A stretch of 64,000 bases of DNA from Streptomyces qinzhouensis. GTDB taxonomy: Bacteria; Actinomycetota; Actinomycetes; Streptomycetales; Streptomycetaceae. Shown here one piece after another: positions 7,265-15,419 of the stretch (within the stretch, counting starts at the first letter, position 1; each line of letters starts with the position of its first letter). Made by a program: the position numbers and the translations under genes. The DNA is taken from the NCBI RefSeq assembly GCF_007856155.1, contig NZ_CP042266.1, forward strand, positions 7,936,001 to 8,000,000, read 5' to 3'. The notes under the pieces are model-generated. The model did not search any database, was not told the origin of the DNA, and worked only from the letters and a program-made list of their open reading frames with translations.

Positions 7265-8545
7265 TCAGCGGGCGGAACCGTCCCCCTCCGCCGCGGACGC
7301 GGACGCGGGCTCCGGCTCCCGGCCCAGCCCGCGGATGGCGGGCACACAGAGCATGGCGACGATGCAGACCACACCCATGACGGAGGAGAAGAGCAGGATG
7401 CGATCGGCCCCGAAACCGTCGGCCGCCGGACCGGACAGCGCCCGGCCCAGCGGAATGACCATGATGGACCCGGCGACGTCGTAGGCGTACACCCGGCTCA
7501 GCACCGCCAGCGGAATATGGGACTGCACACTGGTCGCCCACATCACACCCCAGAAGGCGAACCCGCACCCGGCCAGCACACCGGTCAGCGCCGTCGCCGT
7601 GAAGTTCCAGCCCAGCGCGGGGGCCAGCGGATTGAGGGCGAAGCAGAACATCGCACAGGCTCCCGCGACCAGCGGACGGCGGGGCCGTACCCGCATGCCG
7701 AGCAGTCCGCCGACGATCGTCCCGGCCCCGTCGGCGGAGGCGATCCACCCGTATCCGCTGGACCCGTGCTGCTCGGTGATCAGCGCCGCGCCCAGCGGAA
7801 TGGCCGGGCCGAACACCAGCAGCCCGTAGACCGCCCAGATGGCGATCACGCCCCACAGCCAGGGGCGGGAGCTGAACTCGTACCAGCCGGTGCGCAGTCG
7901 GTGCAGCAGCGGGTCGTCGCCCTCGTCCCGTACGGTCCTGAGCCTGCGCAGCGGTGCCAGCCCGACCGCGCTGAGCGCGTAGGCCGCCGCGATGACCAGA
8001 TAGGAGCCCGCCACATCCCAGTAGGCCACCACCAGACCCGCGAGCCCCGGGCCGATCAGCGCGCTCATCGCCTCCGAGATCCGCAGCAGCGCGTTACCGC
8101 GCTGGATGTCCTCGGCGACCTGCGGCACCATGCTGGCGAGACCGGGCTGGAACATGGCCGTCGCGGCACCGCTGACCGCCATCAGCGCCATGATCTGCCA
8201 GAGCCGTACATCGGTGGCCACCAGCAGCCCCGCGAGGACGAGCATGGCGAGCATCCGCACCACATCGGCGCCGATCATCATCACCTGCGGGGTGAACCGG
8301 TCGGCGAGCACTCCGCCGAACAGCACCAGCAGCGCGATCGGTGCCATCCACGCGGCCAGCGCGTAACCCACCCCGCCCGCCCCGTAGCCCGCCCCGAGGA
8401 CAGCGGTCGTCAGCGAGACCATGAGCATGCCGTCGGCCAGCAGCGAGGCGCTGCGGGCCGTGAAGAAGAGCCGGAAGTCCACCGATCTCCACGGGCTGGG
8501 CAGCGGCTGCCGCTTCTCCTGGAGAGGTACGTCGTCAATGGTCAT
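7265..8545 (-). CDS. MFS transporter, probable exporter of the adjacent biosynthetic cluster
   Basis: 426 residues with about 10-12 hydrophobic helices. It resembles MFS_3/EntS-like drug and siderophore exporters. It has the motif A-like loop GGVLADRFTPQVMM between helices 2 and 3, and GNALLRISEAMSALIGPGLAG in the second quarter. The long cytoplasmic loop contains RLRTVRDEGDDPLLHRLRTGW. Its start overlaps the 3' end of the condensation gene by 11 bp, so the two are translationally coupled. This makes it the likely exporter of the cluster product. Substrate inferred from context. Confidence 0.85.
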   Translation of the reverse strand: MTIDDVPLQEKRQPLPSPWRSVDFRLFFTARSASLLADGMLMVSLTTAVLGAGYGAGGVGYALAAWMAPIALLVLFGGVLADRFTPQVMMIGADVVRMLAMLVLAGLLVATDVRLWQIMALMAVSGAATAMFQPGLASMVPQVAEDIQRGNALLRISEAMSALIGPGLAGLVVAYWDVAGSYLVIAAAYALSAVGLAPLRRLRTVRDEGDDPLLHRLRTGWYEFSSRPWLWGVIAIWAVYGLLVFGPAIPLGAALITEQHGSSGYGWIASADGAGTIVGGLLGMRVRPRRPLVAGACAMFCFALNPLAPALGWNFTATALTGVLAGCGFAFWGVMWATSVQSHIPLAVLSRVYAYDVAGSIMVIPLGRALSGPAADGFGADRILLFSSVMGVVCIVAMLCVPAIRGLGREPEPASASAAEGDGSAR

Positions 8546-10295
8546 CTGAAATCGGCCGGTTCCGGCCGTCCCCTTCCGCGAGAATCCGCCGCCCGAACCG
8601 TGCCCCGTCGTCCCCGGCCCGCGACGGCGGATCGTCGACGATCACATAGCGGTGGGGAGCCAGCACCCCGGGACGCCCGGGCAGGGCCTCCATCAGCGCC
8701 GCATGGGCCTGAACCGGCGACAGCGGAGTGGTGCCCGCGGTGATGTAGGCGGTCAGCACGGACCGGCCGGCCGGATCCGGCCCCTCCACCGCGATGTGTA
8801 CGGGTACTCCGTCGAGGACCCGGCTCAGTGCCTCGGCCACAGCGGCCGGTGAGACCCAGCAGTTGTCCACCCGCCGCCAGTCGCCGGCCCGCTCCACCGG
8901 CCGCACGCCCGTCACTTCGGTGAGCGAGGAGAGCGGTACGTCGTCCGCGGCGGCCGCCTCCAGCAGGAGCACCAGACCGGTGAGGAAGGCTTCCGCCCGG
9001 TCTCCGGGAAACAGCGCGGGGTCGGCCCACATCGACAGTCGGAGCAGGGGATCCGTCTCGTACACGAAGGTCAGGGCACGCGTCGGCAGGACCTGGTCCG
9101 GGCCCCGGGTCAGCTCGAGCTCCGGCCCCGGGGATCCGGCGGTCGCGGCCGGTGCGGTCGGTGCGGAGGGGAGCCTGGACACATCGTTGAAGACGACGTC
9201 GCGGGCGAAGTTGCTGCCGCGTTCGAAGCCGACCCGGCCGATCATCTCCCACAGGGCGAGTGCGTCGAACCTGCTGTGCCGGTAGGCGCTGAGCGCGGCC
9301 CCCCACGCCCGGCGCAGCAGCGCGTCGAAGGACGGCTGCCGGACGTCGAGGCAGAGCAGCGAGTCCTGGGACAGCGTGTTCACCGAGCGGGCCAGGAGCG
9401 ACACGAACCGGTTGGACGTCGGAACGGCGACCACACAGGCGTCCTGGCCGGTGCGATGGGCGATCAGAGTGCACCAGGCGGTCAGCAGTACGGTGGACGG
9501 AACGGCGCCCGTACGGTCCGCCACCCGGGCCAGTGCCTCGGCCCCGCGCCGCGAACGGAGAGTGAGCTGCGGCGTCCGGACATCGGTTCCGGCGGCGCCG
9601 GGCTCGGCGAACATGGCCTGCGGACCGGTGCGCATGATCCGCTCCCAGTACCGCAGGGACGCCTCGGACCTGCGCAGACCGGCCGGGGTCGCCTCCTCGT
9701 CGGCGAGGTCGAGCGGGGTCAGCGTGGCCAGGGGCGGGGGCGACCCGCCGGCCAGCAGGGCGAGCCACTCCTCCCGCAGGACGCCGAGCGCGCTGCCGTC
9801 CGTGACGGCATGACTGGCCGCCAGCGCCACGAAGAGCGGCTCCCCGCCCCGGGCGATGAGCGTGACGCGCAGCGGGAAGTCCCGGTCGAGACGGAAACGG
9901 CCGGCGCGAGCCCCCCGCGCCACCGACTCGGCGTACGGCGCGGGATCCCCGGGCAGGCTCTCGTGGTCGAGAACGGTGACCGTGAACGCTCCCTCGGCCG
10001 CGACCCGCTGCTCCTGGGGCGGCCCGTCGGGGCGCGCGGGGAAGGTGGTGCGCAGCCCTTCGTGCCGTACCACCAGGGCCCGCAGTGCGTCGATCACCGC
10101 TTCGAGTCCGGTTCCCGGGGGCACCGGCCACACATCGTGGATGTTGATGTGCGTCGGGTCGTCCCGCAGGATGCAGCGGATCATATTGGCCTGCCCCATG
10201 GTGACGGGGCCGTGGCGCTGTTCGCCGCCCGCGTAGCGGACGGAGACGGTCCGGGCGGCCGCCGGGCGGACGGACTCCAGTTCGCTCACCGTCAT
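8535..10295 (-). CDS. Free-standing NRPS condensation enzyme with degenerate adenylation C-subdomain
   Basis: 586 residues. About 25-450 is a condensation domain: the active-site motif is SHAVTDG (161-167, normally HHxxxDG, with the first His as Ser), preceded by RHEGLRTTF and followed by QDSLLCLDVRQPSFDALL and FVYET-like blocks. Residues about 470-585 look like the small C-terminal subdomain of an adenylation enzyme (NCWVSPAAVAEAL, then SVLTAYIT, then APHRYVIVDDPP, then ARFGRRIL). The catalytic Lys of the A10 motif is absent (GARFGRR instead of NGKVDR), and there is no large adenylation subdomain or carrier domain. It probably condenses an aminoacyl thioester held on the carrier protein at 14462 with a second substrate. 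Confidence 0.8.
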   Translation of the reverse strand: MTVSELESVRPAAARTVSVRYAGGEQRHGPVTMGQANMIRCILRDDPTHINIHDVWPVPPGTGLEAVIDALRALVVRHEGLRTTFPARPDGPPQEQRVAAEGAFTVTVLDHESLPGDPAPYAESVARGARAGRFRLDRDFPLRVTLIARGGEPLFVALAASHAVTDGSALGVLREEWLALLAGGSPPPLATLTPLDLADEEATPAGLRRSEASLRYWERIMRTGPQAMFAEPGAAGTDVRTPQLTLRSRRGAEALARVADRTGAVPSTVLLTAWCTLIAHRTGQDACVVAVPTSNRFVSLLARSVNTLSQDSLLCLDVRQPSFDALLRRAWGAALSAYRHSRFDALALWEMIGRVGFERGSNFARDVVFNDVSRLPSAPTAPAATAGSPGPELELTRGPDQVLPTRALTFVYETDPLLRLSMWADPALFPGDRAEAFLTGLVLLLEAAAADDVPLSSLTEVTGVRPVERAGDWRRVDNCWVSPAAVAEALSRVLDGVPVHIAVEGPDPAGRSVLTAYITAGTTPLSPVQAHAALMEALPGRPGVLAPHRYVIVDDPPSRAGDDGARFGRRILAEGDGRNRPISDDH

Positions 10296-10466
10296 GAGAC
10301 CGGTACCGCCCTGCGTTCGGGCGCGGTTCCGGGTAAAGCGTTCATGTGATGCCTTTCACGGTCTTCGGAAAGCTGTTCGGGGACGGCCGCGGTGCCGGTA
10401 CCGCACGGTCCCGGGGTGCGGGGCGGGTGGCTCCCCGGTCCGTGCGGCAGGGCCCGGGGAGACGGG

Positions 10467-11834
10467 TTATGCGACGGCTGGGAACCCCTCGTCGCGGCAG
10501 GCGCGGGCCAGGGGTTCCCAGGCGTCGATCAGGACGGCGAAGTCAGCCAGGTCCGCGCGGGCCTCGGCCGCAAGACCGCCGCGGCGGGCGGCGAGGGCGT
10601 CCGCGACCGCGGAGTAGCGGCCGCCCAGCTTCCGGTACGAGCGGTCGAGCACGTCGAGCACGTCGAGCACTTCAAGCACGTCGAGGCCGAGCCGTTCGGT
10701 ATCCGTGTCCGTGTTCGTGTCTGTGTCCTGACCTTGGCCCTGGCCCGTACTGTCCCTGACGCACGCGGCGACGGTGGCGGCGCGGATCCGGCCGCCGTCG
10801 TCGAGCAGCGCCGCGCCCGCCGCGGCCAGTCGCCTGTACACATCGTCGAGGTACCTCGACGCCAGCAGGAACTTCGCGAAGCGGATCTGATAGGCGAGGA
10901 ACCCGGCGTCGGTACGGCGCTCGTCCGTGTGGTAGTTGACGATATGGCGGTTGTGCAGCACCCCGGGCAGTCCGGCGTCGTGCACGAGGTGGATGAGGAA
11001 GTAGTCGCTGCCGATGGTGTCGGTGGCGGGCGGCAGCGGCACCCGGCCGTAGACCTCGCGGTCGAGGCCGATGTTGCACATGTCGACCCGGTTCGGGGCG
11101 ACCCGGGTGAGCGTGGTGCGGTCGCCCGTGAAGGGATCGGTCCCGGCACCGCGGAACGCCTCGTCGATGAGGTTCCCGCGCCAGATCTCCGGATAGCCCG
11201 CGGGCACGGACAGTCCGACGACATCCCGGTAGACGGCCGGGTCGAGGCTGCGGATCTCCGCGACGTCCACCGACATCTCGCCCACGAAGGAGCCGCCGAC
11301 CAGCGCGACCGGCCGGTCCCGGTACGCGGGGTCGAGCCTGCTCCGGGTCACCAGCCGCGCCACCTCGGCCGCGGGACGCCCCAGCGCCGCCAGCTCGTGG
11401 ACGAGGGGGAACACGGGCTCTCCGCCGAAGGTCTGGTAGACGCTGTCGGAATCCCGGCGGTGCACCGAAGCGCAGCCCAGGGCCTCCGCGAACAGAAAGG
11501 CGCGGTTGGTGCAGGCGCCGTAGGAGACGTCGGACGGCAGCATCAGGCCGAGGATCCGGTCCGGCTCCGCGACACCCGACCGGACGATCGCCTTCCGGAG
11601 AAAGGACCGCTGCTGTTCCTCGTCGAGATGGTGGACGACCACCCCGGGGGCCGGGGGCAGGGCGCCGATCGCCTCCCGGTGCCCGGCCCGCTCCGGGGCG
11701 CCGGACGAGTCCAGGACCAGCAGATGCACCTCGACGCCGAAGCGGCGGGCGCCGTCGGCGGCTTCCCCGGCGACGGCCGCGATGGTCGCGGCACAGGAAC
11801 GGTTGGTGGGAAGGGTCAGGCAGACGCGGCGCAC
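10467..11834 (-). CDS. DUF6271-like protein, possible GT-A-type glycosyltransferase
   Basis: 455 residues from a GTG at 11834, giving MRRVCLTLPTNRSC. It overlaps the dioxygenase stop by 19 bp, so the genes are coupled. A first Rossmann-like half (VEVHLLVLDSSG, then GVVVHHLDEEQQ) is followed by YGACTNRAFLFAEALGC and a DSD triad (128-130) within HRRDSDS. This is reminiscent of the metal-binding DxD of GT-A glycosyltransferases. Other blocks are VGGSFVGEMSVD, IGSDYFLIHLVHDAGLPG and RHIVNYHTDERR. Near the C-terminus are two repeat tracts, an Asp-Thr alternation and LDVLEVLDVLDVLD, encoded by short tandem DNA repeats. DUF6271 naming is from recall; enzymatic role inferred. Sugar or other polar-group transfer is possible. 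Confidence 0.6.
   Translation of the reverse strand: MRRVCLTLPTNRSCAATIAAVAGEAADGARRFGVEVHLLVLDSSGAPERAGHREAIGALPPAPGVVVHHLDEEQQRSFLRKAIVRSGVAEPDRILGLMLPSDVSYGACTNRAFLFAEALGCASVHRRDSDSVYQTFGGEPVFPLVHELAALGRPAAEVARLVTRSRLDPAYRDRPVALVGGSFVGEMSVDVAEIRSLDPAVYRDVVGLSVPAGYPEIWRGNLIDEAFRGAGTDPFTGDRTTLTRVAPNRVDMCNIGLDREVYGRVPLPPATDTIGSDYFLIHLVHDAGLPGVLHNRHIVNYHTDERRTDAGFLAYQIRFAKFLLASRYLDDVYRRLAAAGAALLDDGGRIRAATVAACVRDSTGQGQGQDTDTNTDTDTERLGLDVLEVLDVLDVLDRSYRKLGGRYSAVADALAARRGGLAAEARADLADFAVLIDAWEPLARACRDEGFPAVA
10644..10685. repeat. 9-bp tandem repeat inside the DUF6271-like gene
   Basis: The unit GTCGAGCAC repeats about 4.7 times (one copy is TTCAAGCAC). It is in frame and encodes the LDVLEVLDV stretch. 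A separate hexamer array (GTGTCC-like, four copies) lies at 10705-10728 and encodes the Asp-Thr run. Confidence 0.75.
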
Positions 11835-12913
11835 GACGGCTCCCCGCTCTGCCCGCCGGCCGGCACGGACTCGTCCGTGGCATGCCAGGAGCCGAGGCCC
11901 AGCAGTCTGCTGCCGAGTTCGGTGAGGGAGGCGGTGGGGTAGCGCTTGGACTCGTGGAGCACGGGATCGCCGACCAGGGTGCGGTTCCAGCGGGGGGTGC
12001 GCAGATGGCGCCAGGAGTCGACCCGGGACTGCCGCAGCCTGCCGTGCTCTTCGAGCGCGGGCATCATCGAGAGGTACTGCACGGCCCGCACCCCGTTGTC
12101 GGAGGCGTTGCGCGCCACGCCGTGGGCGAGGAGGCCGTTCCAGATCAGCAGATCGCCGGGGCGCAGATCCGGCCGGACGACGGGGAGTTCGGCCCGGTCG
12201 ACGGAGGGGCGCAGCGGGTCCCGGTCCGCGGGCTGGCGGACCTTCCACTCGTCGAACTGCCGGAACAGCTCGGGGCAGCACTGGAAGCCGCCGGTCTCGG
12301 GCCGGGTGTCGTTGAGCGCGATGATGCCCTGTACCCGCTGCGGCGGTACGCCGAGCGTGGTGTCGATGTCCCAGTGGAGTTCGATGTCGAAACCGCGGTC
12401 CGTCCGGTCGATCAGGGCGCGGTCACGGTTGCCGACATTGGGCGGGTTGAGATTGAGCCGGTCCAGGGTGACCCACAGCTCCTCGCAGTCCCAGACGTCG
12501 ACGAAGGCGTCGTACACCCGCTGGGACTGGCGGCTGTCCCAGAGCAGTTGGTGGTGGTAGGCCTCCACGAACCCGTAGACGTGGAGCTGCTGGTCCAGCT
12601 CGGAGCGGAACGGCCGGTCATCGTACCAGCTTTCCGGGCGGTCCGGGGAGAGGCCCTGGAACTCCCAGGTAAAGTCCAGCAGTCGGCGGGCGGCCGCGGC
12701 CGGGATCGCCTCCCGGACGATGACATAGCCGTACGTCTGCCAGTGGGCGAAGTCCTCCTCGGACAGCACCCGCAGCGGGCGGCCCTTCTTGAGCTCACTT
12801 AAGGTCGTTTGGGCCAGATACGACTCCCCGTCCGCGCTGAAGTACGGAAGGTCGGAGGCCGCCCGGTGGAGTCGGGGGCGGCGGGAGCGGCCGGGTGCGG
12901 CGGATGCCATCAT
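11816..12913 (-). CDS. Phytanoyl-CoA dioxygenase family Fe(II)/2-oxoglutarate oxygenase
   Basis: 365 residues from the ATG at 12913 (a second ATG follows at once). It has the double-stranded beta-helix iron triad HxD (His180, Asp182 in LHWDID) and a distal His264 (LLAHGVARN), with Arg268 a candidate 2-oxoglutarate ligand. The FTWEFQGLSPDRPESWYDD and GGFQCCPELFRQFDEW segments are typical of small-molecule PhyH enzymes in biosynthetic clusters. It is expected to hydroxylate or otherwise oxidise an amino acid or the tethered product. It is the first gene of the minus-strand operon, divergent from the ligase gene across a region with two DasR-like sites. Confidence 0.85.
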   Translation of the reverse strand: MMASAAPGRSRRPRLHRAASDLPYFSADGESYLAQTTLSELKKGRPLRVLSEEDFAHWQTYGYVIVREAIPAAAARRLLDFTWEFQGLSPDRPESWYDDRPFRSELDQQLHVYGFVEAYHHQLLWDSRQSQRVYDAFVDVWDCEELWVTLDRLNLNPPNVGNRDRALIDRTDRGFDIELHWDIDTTLGVPPQRVQGIIALNDTRPETGGFQCCPELFRQFDEWKVRQPADRDPLRPSVDRAELPVVRPDLRPGDLLIWNGLLAHGVARNASDNGVRAVQYLSMMPALEEHGRLRQSRVDSWRHLRTPRWNRTLVGDPVLHESKRYPTASLTELGSRLLGLGSWHATDESVPAGGQSGEPSCAASA

Positions 12914-13128
12914 GCGGTTCCTCCAAGTCGGTGATCAGGGGAAACGGTGCGGCGGCGGAGGAAATCCCGGAGCGCCGGAGCATGTTCGGTCGGCTGCCCG
13001 TCGATTCGGGTTCGGCGGTGGGGCCGGTCTCGGCGGACAGCGCGCGCAGGCCCTCGGTGAAGGGCGAGCTCCGGCGGGGCGGGAGGGCGCCGCCGCGGCG
13101 GCGTGCCGATGCCACGCTGCCCAGCAGA

Positions 13129-13144
13129 ATTGGTCCAGACCACT
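13129..13144. promoter_or_regulatory. DasR-responsive element (dre), site 1
   Basis: ATTGGTCCAGACCACT matches the described dre consensus ACTGGTCTAGACCACT at 14 of 16 positions. The core TGGTCCAGACCA is near-palindromic. DasR is the GntR-family repressor of N-acetylglucosamine metabolism, whose ligands are amino-sugar phosphates. Confidence 0.65.
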
Positions 13145-13231
13145 ATCCTTGTCAAGGGGTGGGCCGATTTTGCGCCCGTGTCGGCCGCCCGCCCGAAATC
13201 TCCAACTGGTCGCGTTCGTTGGTTCGGTCAC

Positions 13232-13247
13232 TTTGGTCTAGACAACT
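13232..13247. promoter_or_regulatory. DasR-responsive element (dre), site 2
   Basis: TTTGGTCTAGACAACT matches the dre consensus at 13 of 16 positions, including the central TGGTCTAGAC. It lies 103 bp from site 1, close to ten helical turns, so dimers on both sites would face the same side. Confidence 0.55.
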
Positions 13248-13468
13248 ATGGATTGGCTGTCCTAGGGTCCCGTCCCAGCGCCGCAGCTCCGGCCGAGTTC
13301 CGACGAGGGACCGGCCAGGTTTCTCCGCTGCGCCGCGGTCAACGGCGACCACGCTCGTGGGACGTCCGCGCCGTCCGCGCCGTTTGGGTTTCGCTGCTGC
13401 GATCCCGGCCGGAACCCGACGGCCCACGCCCCGAACGTTTCGCCCATGCGAGAGGGAACGGTTTTTCC

Positions 13469-14326
13469 ATGAGTACAGCCGGCGTTACCGCGTTACCCGA
13501 CGGTGGACTGAAGAACCCCGGTGCGGGTCTGATCACACTCGACCCGGTCCACACCGCCCTGCTGCACGGCCTGGACGAGCTGCTCACCGGCCTAGCGGAA
13601 CGGCTCGCCGCCCCCGAAGTGATGGGACCGCCACTGCTGTCGGTGACGGGCCTCGCCCGCCTCGACTACTTCCGCAACTTTCCCCATCTCGGCGTCTCCG
13701 CCGGGCGTTTCGCCCCGGACGCCTTCGACGGACTGGCGGCCGGTGAGTCGCCGGGCGAACTCCCGCTCCGGCCGACCGGCCATCTGCTGCCGTCCGCCAC
13801 CTGCTACGGACTGCTCCTCTCACTGGAGGGGAGGGACGTCGGCGAAGACGGTCTGCGGCTCTCCGCGACCGGCCGCTGCTTCCGCAACGAGACCCACTAC
13901 GACGGCCTGCGCCGGCTCTGGGGCTTCCATATGCGCGAAGTCCTCTACCTCGGCACCAAGGACGGCGCGGTCGACCACCTCGAACGCGGCTCCGCCTTCG
14001 TCCTGGAGACCGCGGACCGGCTGGGTCTCGATCTGACCCGGGCCACGGCCGACGACCCGTTCTACGACCGGGGCGGCTCCCGCGCCAAGCTGATGGCGCT
14101 CGACCCCGTCAAGCACGAGTTCAGCGCCCCCGACGGCACGGCCATCGCCTCCGTCAACCGGCACCGCAACTTCTTCGGCGAACGCCTCGACATCCGCGCG
14201 GGGTCCTACGGACCGGCCTACAGCGCCTGTGTGGCCTTCGGCGTCGAACGCTGGGTCCACGCCATGATCCTCACCCACGGCACCGCCGAGCAGGCGCTGG
14301 ACCGACTGCGCGCCGCCCGGGCCTGA
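13469..14326 (+). CDS. Amino acid:[carrier protein] ligase (class II aaRS-like)
   Basis: 285 residues from the ATG at 13469. It resembles the truncated seryl-tRNA-synthetase-like enzymes (Bll0957 type) that adenylate an amino acid and transfer it to a carrier protein instead of tRNA. Class II motif 2 is CFRNETHYDGL followed by WGFHMREVLYLG; motif 3 is SACVAFGVERW (252-262). Candidate zinc ligands are Cys112 (ATCYG), Glu141 (RNE) and Cys254 (SAC), fitting the two-Cys-one-Glu pattern of the family. There is no tRNA-binding N-terminal domain. The dedicated carrier protein gene follows 135 bp downstream. It supplies the activated amino acid in place of an adenylation domain; family members use Gly or Ala, and the substrate here is unknown. 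Confidence 0.88.
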   Translation: MSTAGVTALPDGGLKNPGAGLITLDPVHTALLHGLDELLTGLAERLAAPEVMGPPLLSVTGLARLDYFRNFPHLGVSAGRFAPDAFDGLAAGESPGELPLRPTGHLLPSATCYGLLLSLEGRDVGEDGLRLSATGRCFRNETHYDGLRRLWGFHMREVLYLGTKDGAVDHLERGSAFVLETADRLGLDLTRATADDPFYDRGGSRAKLMALDPVKHEFSAPDGTAIASVNRHRNFFGERLDIRAGSYGPAYSACVAFGVERWVHAMILTHGTAEQALDRLRAARA

Positions 14327-14461
14327 ACGCCCGCCCGGTCCCGCCGGATCGGCCTTCCGGCCCCCGCGGCCGTCCACATCATGGCCACCCTCCGGCCTTC
14401 CCGCCGACTCCCGGGACCGGTCTGCACCGTCCCCGGAACACCTAAGGAGCGGAACCAACCC

Positions 14462-14719
14462 ATGGAACGCATCACCGCCTGGCTCCACGAGAAGAACCCC
14501 GGCCTCGAAGGGCCCGTCGACAAGGATGAGGACCTCATCGAGGCCCGGCTCATCGACTCCATGGACTTCGTGGAGTTCGTCGAACTGCTGGAGGACATCT
14601 CCGGCGTCGGTATCGATCTCCAGGAAGTCACCATCGACGACTTCCGCACCCTCGGCCGGGTGGAACAGCGCTTCCTGACCCCGTCGGGAACGGCCGCCGC
14701 CGCGGCCACGGCCGGATGA
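14462..14719 (+). CDS. Acyl/peptidyl carrier protein
   Basis: 85 residues, with an AAGGAG ribosome-binding sequence 12 nt upstream. The phosphopantetheine attachment site is Ser33 in LIDSMDFVEFV. The surrounding helix II (DFVEFVELLEDISGVGID) and the TIDDFRTL segment are typical of small carrier proteins. The Ala-rich tail (AAAAATAG) is disordered. It lies between the ligase that should load it and the phosphopantetheinyl transferase that should activate it, so it is the central tether of this pathway. The SMDFVEFV sequence resembles the carrier proteins paired with Bll0957-type ligases more than NRPS thiolation domains. Confidence 0.92.
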   Translation: MERITAWLHEKNPGLEGPVDKDEDLIEARLIDSMDFVEFVELLEDISGVGIDLQEVTIDDFRTLGRVEQRFLTPSGTAAAAATAG

Positions 14720-14729
14720 GAGCCCGTCC

Positions 14730-15383
14730 GTGACCGGCGTCCCGGCGCACACCGGCGAAGAGGCCCGGCCCGCGGTGGCCGCGGTGGCGACGACCGCGGA
14801 GGTCCTCGCCCATCCGGAGCTGCACGAGGACCTCCTCGAACCCTGGGAGCTGCGCCGGCTGGCGCCGATCAGACTGCCGGGCCGCCGCGACGACGTTCTG
14901 GCGGCCCGGCTGCTGCTCCGGCTGTGCGTGGCCCGGTTCACCGGATGGTCGCCGCGCGAGGCGGCACCGGCGCAGTTCTGCGCCGACTGCGGCCGTTCCG
15001 GTCACGGCCGCCCCTATCTGCCCGGGCATCCCGGGATCGGGGTGAGCCTCAGCCACAGCGACGGACTCGTCGCGGCGGCCGCCGGGCCCGGTGCCGTCGG
15101 GATCGACGTGGAGCCCGCCGCCCGCCGGCCCGGCCCGGTGGCGATGCTGAGACAACTGCTGCCCGCGGCCGATCTGCACGCGGCCACGGCCGAGCCGGAC
15201 CCGGGTCCCGCGCTGCTGAGGCTGTGGGTGCGCAGGGAAGCCCTGCTGAAAGCCGGCCGAGAGGGGCTGCGGCTGCTGGAGTGGACGGATCACGAACGGG
15301 GCGCCGTGGTGAGCGTGGCCAGCAGCACCCCGGCGATGACTCTCTCCGCCGCCGCCCCGGCCCGGGCGGTCGCGGGGCGCTGA
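14730..15383 (+). CDS. 4'-phosphopantetheinyl transferase
   Basis: 217 residues from a GTG, 10 bp after the carrier-protein stop. It is Sfp-type: the magnesium-binding motif is GIDVE (124-128), the second block WVRREALLK (166-174) matches W-x-x-K/R-E-A-x-x-K, and VSLSHSDG precedes them. It converts the apo carrier protein at 14462 to the holo form using coenzyme A. It is the last gene of the plus-strand arm, and it converges on the GAF regulator gene, whose stop lies 37 bp away. A dedicated transferase inside such a small cluster supports the view that the unit is self-sufficient. Confidence 0.92.
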   Translation: MTGVPAHTGEEARPAVAAVATTAEVLAHPELHEDLLEPWELRRLAPIRLPGRRDDVLAARLLLRLCVARFTGWSPREAAPAQFCADCGRSGHGRPYLPGHPGIGVSLSHSDGLVAAAAGPGAVGIDVEPAARRPGPVAMLRQLLPAADLHAATAEPDPGPALLRLWVRREALLKAGREGLRLLEWTDHERGAVVSVASSTPAMTLSAAAPARAVAGR

Positions 15384-15419
15384 TCCACGAAGCAGTCGCC
15401 CGGGCCGAGGGAGGTGTGG

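Larger units (their letters stand above)
12914..13468. other. Divergent promoter region of the thiotemplate cluster
   Basis: 555 bp between the dioxygenase and ligase starts. It is gene-free and has lower GC around 13120-13260 than its surroundings. It holds two DasR-like sites (13129-13144 and 13232-13247), and a short CCTTG-t-CAAGG palindrome lies close to 13147. Both arms of the cluster must start here. Confidence 0.7.

Noticed and set aside
7133..8743. Plus-strand open frame of about 536 codons opposite the MFS gene
   Set aside because: His/Arg/Gln-rich composition typical of antisense reading of a GC-rich gene; the MFS frame is clearly the real one.
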